A DNA stretch of 49,098 bases, taken from NCBI GenBank assembly GCA_022616435.1, contig JAKEET010000168.1, positions 1 to 49,098 of the forward strand, written 5' to 3'. The position numbers and the translations under genes are program-made. The notes below the pieces were generated by a model. It was not told where the DNA came from, did no database searches, and saw only the letters and a list, made by a program, of their open reading frames with translations. The DNA comes from Gemmataceae bacterium (GTDB lineage: Bacteria; Planctomycetota; Planctomycetia; Gemmatales; Gemmataceae). Shown in pieces: positions 46,977 to 49,098 of this stretch. How positions within the stretch are numbered: position 1 is the first letter of the stretch; each line of letters starts with the position of its first letter.

Positions 46977-47048
46977 TATCCTCGGCAGGAATCGAACCTG
47001 CCCCTCGACCTTCGCAGGGTCGTATGCGCTCCGCCACACCCCGAGGAT
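46977..47048 (-). tRNA. tRNA-Arg (anticodon GCG)
   Basis: Acceptor arms ATCCTCG/CGAGGAT, T-stem GCAGG/CCTGC with loop TTCGATT, and anticodon stem CGACC/GGTCG with loop CTGCGAA. The D-arm is short (TGTG-GCGGAG-CGCA). No encoded CCA. First of the array; its 3' end matches the fragment at 36661. Confidence 0.85.
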
Positions 47049-47052
47049 AGAT

Positions 47053-47110
47053 CGTCAGTAGTCAGTAGTCAGTAGTCAGTGGTCAGTAGTCAGTAGTCAG
47101 TGGTCAGCAG
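47053..47110. repeat. Heptamer repeat GTCAGTA in tRNA spacer
   Basis: Eight or so 7-base units (GTCAGTA, GTCAGTG variants) in tandem. The last units pair with CTGCTGACCACTGACTACTG at about 47150-47170, so the whole spacer before tRNA-His can form a long hairpin. Confidence 0.85.
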
Positions 47111-47176
47111 CAAATTGCCGCTGCCGTCGCGATTGACTACCTGCTGACCACTGACTACTGACCACTGACTTTTGAG

Positions 47177-47250
47177 GGTGTCCGGGGGGAATTGAACCCG
47201 CCGCCTCGACGGTCACAGCGTCGCATGCCAGCCGACTACACCACGGACAC
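47177..47250 (-). tRNA. tRNA-His (anticodon GTG)
   Basis: Acceptor GTGTCCG/CGGACAC, anticodon stem CGACG/CGTCG with loop CTGTGAC, T-loop TTCAATT. Discriminator C, as expected for histidine. T-stem has one mismatch. Substrate type for QueA. Confidence 0.88.
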
Positions 47251-47252
47251 AG

Positions 47253-47324
47253 TGCTCCGACCAGGATTTGAACCTGGAACCCCGAGTTAGAAGCTCGGGA
47301 TGATTTCCGTTTCACCATCGAAGC
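47253..47324 (-). tRNA. tRNA-Arg (anticodon TCT)
   Basis: Acceptor GCTTCGA/TCGGAGC with one G-T pair, anticodon stem CCGAG/CTCGG with loop CTTCTAA, T-stem CCAGG/CCTGG. The D-arm TGGTGAAACGGAAATCATC resembles those of phage-type tRNAs. Reads AGA. Confidence 0.88.
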
Positions 47325-47330
47325 AAACAC

Positions 47331-47402
47331 TGCCCCGGCCAGGAGTCGAACCCGGAACATCTCGTTAGGACCGAGGCATGATTTCCGTTTCACCACCAGG
47401 GC
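47331..47402 (-). tRNA. tRNA-Arg (anticodon CCT)
   Basis: Acceptor GCCCTGG/CCGGGGC, anticodon loop GTCCTAA, T-loop TTCGACT. The same D-arm sequence as its neighbour tRNA-Arg(TCT), 6 bases away, suggests the two arose by duplication. Reads AGG. Confidence 0.87.
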
Positions 47403-47429
47403 TAATGCCCACGGACGGGCCGTGGGAAG

Positions 47430-47514
47430 CGGAAGGCAAGGGAGTCGAACCCTCATCTCCGGAGGAGAACCGCATTAGCAGAGCGGCCCGGCCAACCGTA
47501 TCCGGCTACCTTCC
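47430..47514 (-). tRNA. tRNA-Ser (anticodon GCT)
   Basis: 85 bases, class II: a long variable arm (CTCC/GGAG), acceptor GGAAGGT/GCCTTCC with a G-T pair, anticodon loop CTGCTAA, T-loop TTCGACT, discriminator G as in serine tRNAs. Reads AGC and AGT. Confidence 0.9.
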
Positions 47515-47527
47515 GTTGCTGGCTTGG

Positions 47528-47897
47528 CTATCGTCGGGCGCGCCAGGGAATCGCCGCCACCTGGTATTCGTCCTCGTAACACACTCGGCCTGGGTTGGCG
47601 TGTCTGGACGAGCTCGGCAATGAACCCGTGTTCGCGGAGCAGCAGCACCAATTCCCAGAGCCGCTGGATCATGTCGCGATGCTTCGCCCGAAACCAGAAC
47701 ACCGCGTGCGGATGCTTTCGAAGCTTCGGCACGGGCAAATGTCGATTGAACCACTGGCACACGCGCTTGGCCCGCTTGGAGGCGCGGGGATCGCAGGTCG
47801 CCGAGTCGGCCATTTCCGCCGCCGCATGAAAGACGCCCAGAGGCGTCCGGGTGCCGGTGATGAGCCGGCTGGTTCGGAAGCGGACGAACCAGTGCAT
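47528..47897 (-). pseudogene. Small protein gene inside the tRNA array, single-base frameshift
   Basis: From ATG 47897 the frame reads MHWFVRFRTSRLITGTRTPL, then FHAAAEMADSATCDPRASKR, AVFWFRAKHRDMIQRLWELV and LVQTRQP. Uncorrected, it runs on through tRNA-Ser to 47475, which is implausible. Dropping one A after CAACCC gives GRVCYEDEYQVAAIPWRARR and a stop at 47528, 14 bases short of tRNA-Ser, a 122-residue protein. The start has a full-consensus GGAGGTGAT site and lies 17 bases after tRNA-Ala, so it was read from the array transcript. Family not recognised; basic, RNA-binding by guess only. Alternatives are a sequencing error or +1 slippage at CCC-A. Confidence 0.65.
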
Positions 47898-47913
47898 GTT
47901 GCATCACCTCCAG

Positions 47914-47986
47914 TGGACCGCCGGGGAGTTGAACCCCGATTTCCTGGGTGCAAACCAGGTGTCGTACCAAGTTGGACCAGCAGCCC
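47914..47986 (-). tRNA. tRNA-Ala (anticodon TGC)
   Basis: Acceptor GGGCTGC/GCGGTCC with two G-T pairs, anticodon stem CCTGG/CCAGG with loop TTTGCAC, T-stem CGGGG/CCCCG with loop TTCAACT. Lies 17 bases upstream of the array's protein gene. Confidence 0.85.
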
Positions 47987-48070
47987 AATGTCAAAAGTCA
48001 GGAGTCAGGGATCAGGTGTCAGGGATCAGGTGTCAGGGATCAGGTGTCAGAGGATCAGGAGTCAGCAGGT
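47987..48070. repeat. Heptamer repeat GTCAGGG/ATCAGGT in tRNA spacer
   Basis: A 14-base unit (two 7-mers, GTCAGGG and ATCAGGT) is repeated three times with flanking variants. Same 7-base period as in the other spacers. Confidence 0.85.
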
Positions 48071-48112
48071 GTCGTCCGCTTCCTGATTCACCATTCCTGA
48101 CCGCTGCTCCAG

Positions 48113-48190
48113 TAGCCGAGGTGGGAGTCGAACCCACAAACATCACCAGGCTCTCGACCTGGTCGCTTTACCAAGTTTGCGTACTCGGCT
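48113..48190 (-). tRNA. tRNA-Leu-like (anticodon GAG)
   Basis: Acceptor AGCCGAG/CTCGGCT and T-stem GTGGG/CCCAC are perfect and the anticodon stem is CCAGG/CCTGG. The loop TCGAGAG has C instead of the universal T at position 33, and the variable arm is 8 bases, short for a leucine tRNA. Isotype is therefore uncertain. Confidence 0.65.
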
Positions 48191-48197
48191 GTTGATC

Positions 48198-48280
48198 CAG
48201 AGGTCAGAAGTCAGGGGTCGGAAGTCAGACTTCTGACCTCTGACTTCCGACTTCCGACTTCCGACTTCCGACTTCTGAAG
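48198..48280. repeat. Inverted heptamer repeats in tRNA spacer
   Basis: AGGTCAG/AAGTCAG units on the left are followed by their reverse complements (ACTTCTG, ACCTCTG and ACTTCCG four times). The spacer can fold into one long hairpin between tRNA-Met and tRNA-Leu. Confidence 0.85.
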
Positions 48281-48357
48281 TTGCGGAGGTGGGATTCGAA
48301 CCCACGTGGTACGGCTTATGAGACCGTGCTGGCGACCAGGCTCCAGTCCACTCCGCA
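48281..48357 (-). tRNA. tRNA-Met (anticodon CAT)
   Basis: Acceptor TGCGGAG/CTCCGCA, anticodon loop CTCATAA, T-stem GTGGG/CCCAC with loop TTCGAAT. The first pair is T-A, so it is not a standard initiator; an Ile2 tRNA with modified CAT is possible. Confidence 0.85.
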
Positions 48358-48438
48358 GTATGGTTTAGGCGCCGCGAGCCGAGCGGCGCCTTCGGTCCGG
48401 CTCGGCCGGTCCGGCTCGGCTCGCCGGACCTACTCCAG

Positions 48439-48511
48439 TACTCCCGGCAGGACTCGAACCTGCGATGTGCTCTGTGTGAGAGAGCCGCCGTTGCCGCTGG
48501 GCCACGGGAGT
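48439..48511 (-). tRNA. tRNA-Val (anticodon CAC)
   Basis: Acceptor ACTCCCG/CGGGAGT, anticodon stem GCTCT/AGAGC with loop CTCACAC, T-stem GCAGG/CCTGC. D-arm TGGCCCAGCGGCAACGGC. Discriminator A. Confidence 0.88.
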
Positions 48512-48605
48512 ATTCATTTTCGATTTTCGATTGACGATTTTCGATTTGTTTGCACGGCAGCCATCGTTGCCAGCCGACAATCGACAATCCAAAATCGACA
48601 ATCAG

Positions 48606-48678
48606 TAGTCTCGGCTGGATTTGAACCAGCGATCTCCACCATGTCAGGGTGGCGAGCACTCCGCTGCTCCACGAGACT
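48606..48678 (-). tRNA. tRNA-Val (anticodon GAC)
   Basis: Acceptor AGTCTCG/CGAGACT, anticodon stem CCACC/GGTGG with loop CTGACAT, T-stem GCTGG/CCAGC with loop TTCAAAT. Second valine tRNA of the array, different anticodon. Confidence 0.88.
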
Positions 48679-48713
48679 GTTTCGAAGCCCTTGCTCGCGC
48701 TTCGGGCTCGTAG

Positions 48714-48785
48714 TCCAGACGGGACGAGTCGAACGTCCCTGAACCCGCGTATCAGACGGGGGCCTGGCCGCTAGGCTACGTCTGG
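48714..48785 (-). tRNA. tRNA-Ile (anticodon GAT)
   Basis: Acceptor CCAGACG/CGTCTGG, anticodon loop CTGATAC, T-stem GGACG/CGTCC with loop TTCGACT, discriminator A. Confidence 0.88.
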
Positions 48786-48789
48786 AAAG

Positions 48790-48861
48790 CGCCCTGTACG
48801 GGAATTGAACCCGTCTCACCTGATCGACAGTCAGGCCGCCACGCCAGCTGCGTCACAGGGC
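48790..48861 (-). tRNA. tRNA-Asp (anticodon GTC)
   Basis: Acceptor GCCCTGT/ACAGGGC, anticodon stem CCTGA/TCAGG with loop CTGTCGA, T-stem ACGGG/CCCGT. Discriminator G as expected for aspartate. Position 8 is G, not the usual T. Confidence 0.88.
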
Positions 48862-48867
48862 TTCGAG

Positions 48868-48937
48868 CAAGAACGGAAGGATTCGAACCCTCTCCGCCGG
48901 CTTTGGAGACCGACTGCTCTCCCAGGAGCACGTTCTT
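48868..48937 (-). tRNA. tRNA-Trp (anticodon CCA)
   Basis: Acceptor AAGAACG/CGTTCTT, anticodon loop CTCCAAA, T-loop TTCGAAT, discriminator G as in tryptophan tRNAs. Only 70 bases because the D-loop is shortened to about six bases (CTGGGA). Confidence 0.87.
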
Positions 48938-48944
48938 GTACAAG

Positions 48945-49016
48945 CTGTCCCGGTAGGATTCGAACCTACAGCCTTCCCGTTAACAGCGGGCCGCACCACC
49001 GTTGTGCTACAGGACA
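48945..49016 (-). tRNA. tRNA-Asn (anticodon GTT)
   Basis: Acceptor TGTCCTG/CGGGACA with a G-T pair, anticodon loop CTGTTAA on stem CCCG/CGGG, T-stem GTAGG/CCTAC, discriminator G. Last tRNA in the window; the array probably continues. Confidence 0.88.
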
Positions 49017-49020
49017 GTTT

Positions 49021-49094
49021 TCAGGGGACAGAGGTCAGAAGTCAGAGGTCGGAAGTCAGAGGTCCGAAGTCAGAGGTCCGAAGTCAGAGGTCGG
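49021..49094. repeat. Heptamer repeat AGGTCAG/AAGTCAG at the window end
   Basis: About nine alternating 7-base units (AGGTCAG, AAGTCAG, AGGTCCG) follow tRNA-Asn up to the window edge, the same repeat class as in the other array spacers. Confidence 0.85.
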
Positions 49095-49098
49095 CACA

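Noticed and set aside
47987..48280. CRISPR array reading of the regular repeats in the tRNA spacers
   Set aside because: The units are only 7 bases with no unique spacers, and no cas genes are present.

Overview
The window is GC-rich bacterial DNA that most resembles a planctomycete, probably of the Gemmata/Isosphaera side (inference from gene content only). The pointers are an ECF sigma factor next to a Ser/Thr kinase with a WD40 tail, an Alternative Complex III-caa3 oxidase supercluster, FHA/pseudokinase and HNH proteins of a kind seen in that phylum, and intergenic spaces full of short hairpin and heptamer repeats.

Layout. 0-0.84 kb: a broken IS110-type transposase whose two pieces face each other. 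0.84-2.6 kb: a DUF899 thioredoxin-like protein and a CPBP membrane protease. 3.0-10 kb (minus strand): a secreted beta-propeller/PHP-like protein, a GH2-derived fragment, queA and dnaA. 10.2-13.3 kb (plus): an NHL-repeat protein, a HEPN-domain toxin-like locus with a decayed neighbour copy, and a secreted esterase. 13.4-22.4 kb (minus): an HNH nuclease-like protein, an M48 peptidase, a DUF4239 membrane protein, a giant FHA/coiled-coil/pseudokinase protein and a zinc alcohol dehydrogenase. 22.7-35.7 kb (plus): actABCDEF, a small membrane protein, sco and coxBACD, an uninterrupted respiratory cluster in which ACIII oxidises quinol and passes electrons to an A2-type oxygen reductase. 36.6-47 kb: an accessory block holding an ECF sigma factor, a kinase with about 21 WD40 repeats, a decayed Rpn-type gene, and a two-gene unit of unfamiliar large helical proteins, one with an intact Ser/Thr kinase domain. 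47-49 kb: an array of 14 tRNA genes on the minus strand, with one short protein gene inside and heptamer-repeat spacers; the array may run past the window end.

The best candidate for an undescribed system is the 42.1-46.9 kb pair. Its first protein shares an N-terminal domain pattern and a helical-hairpin module with the HNH protein at 13.5-15 kb, and the second carries the same hairpin plus a kinase. This suggests a family of modular proteins with a common front end and exchangeable enzymatic ends (nuclease, kinase). A motif of about 38 nt lies just before the WD40 kinase and again upstream of this pair, which hints that the two are co-regulated. The block is also flanked by a 20-of-21 match to the 3' end of the first tRNA of the array, as expected for an integration site.
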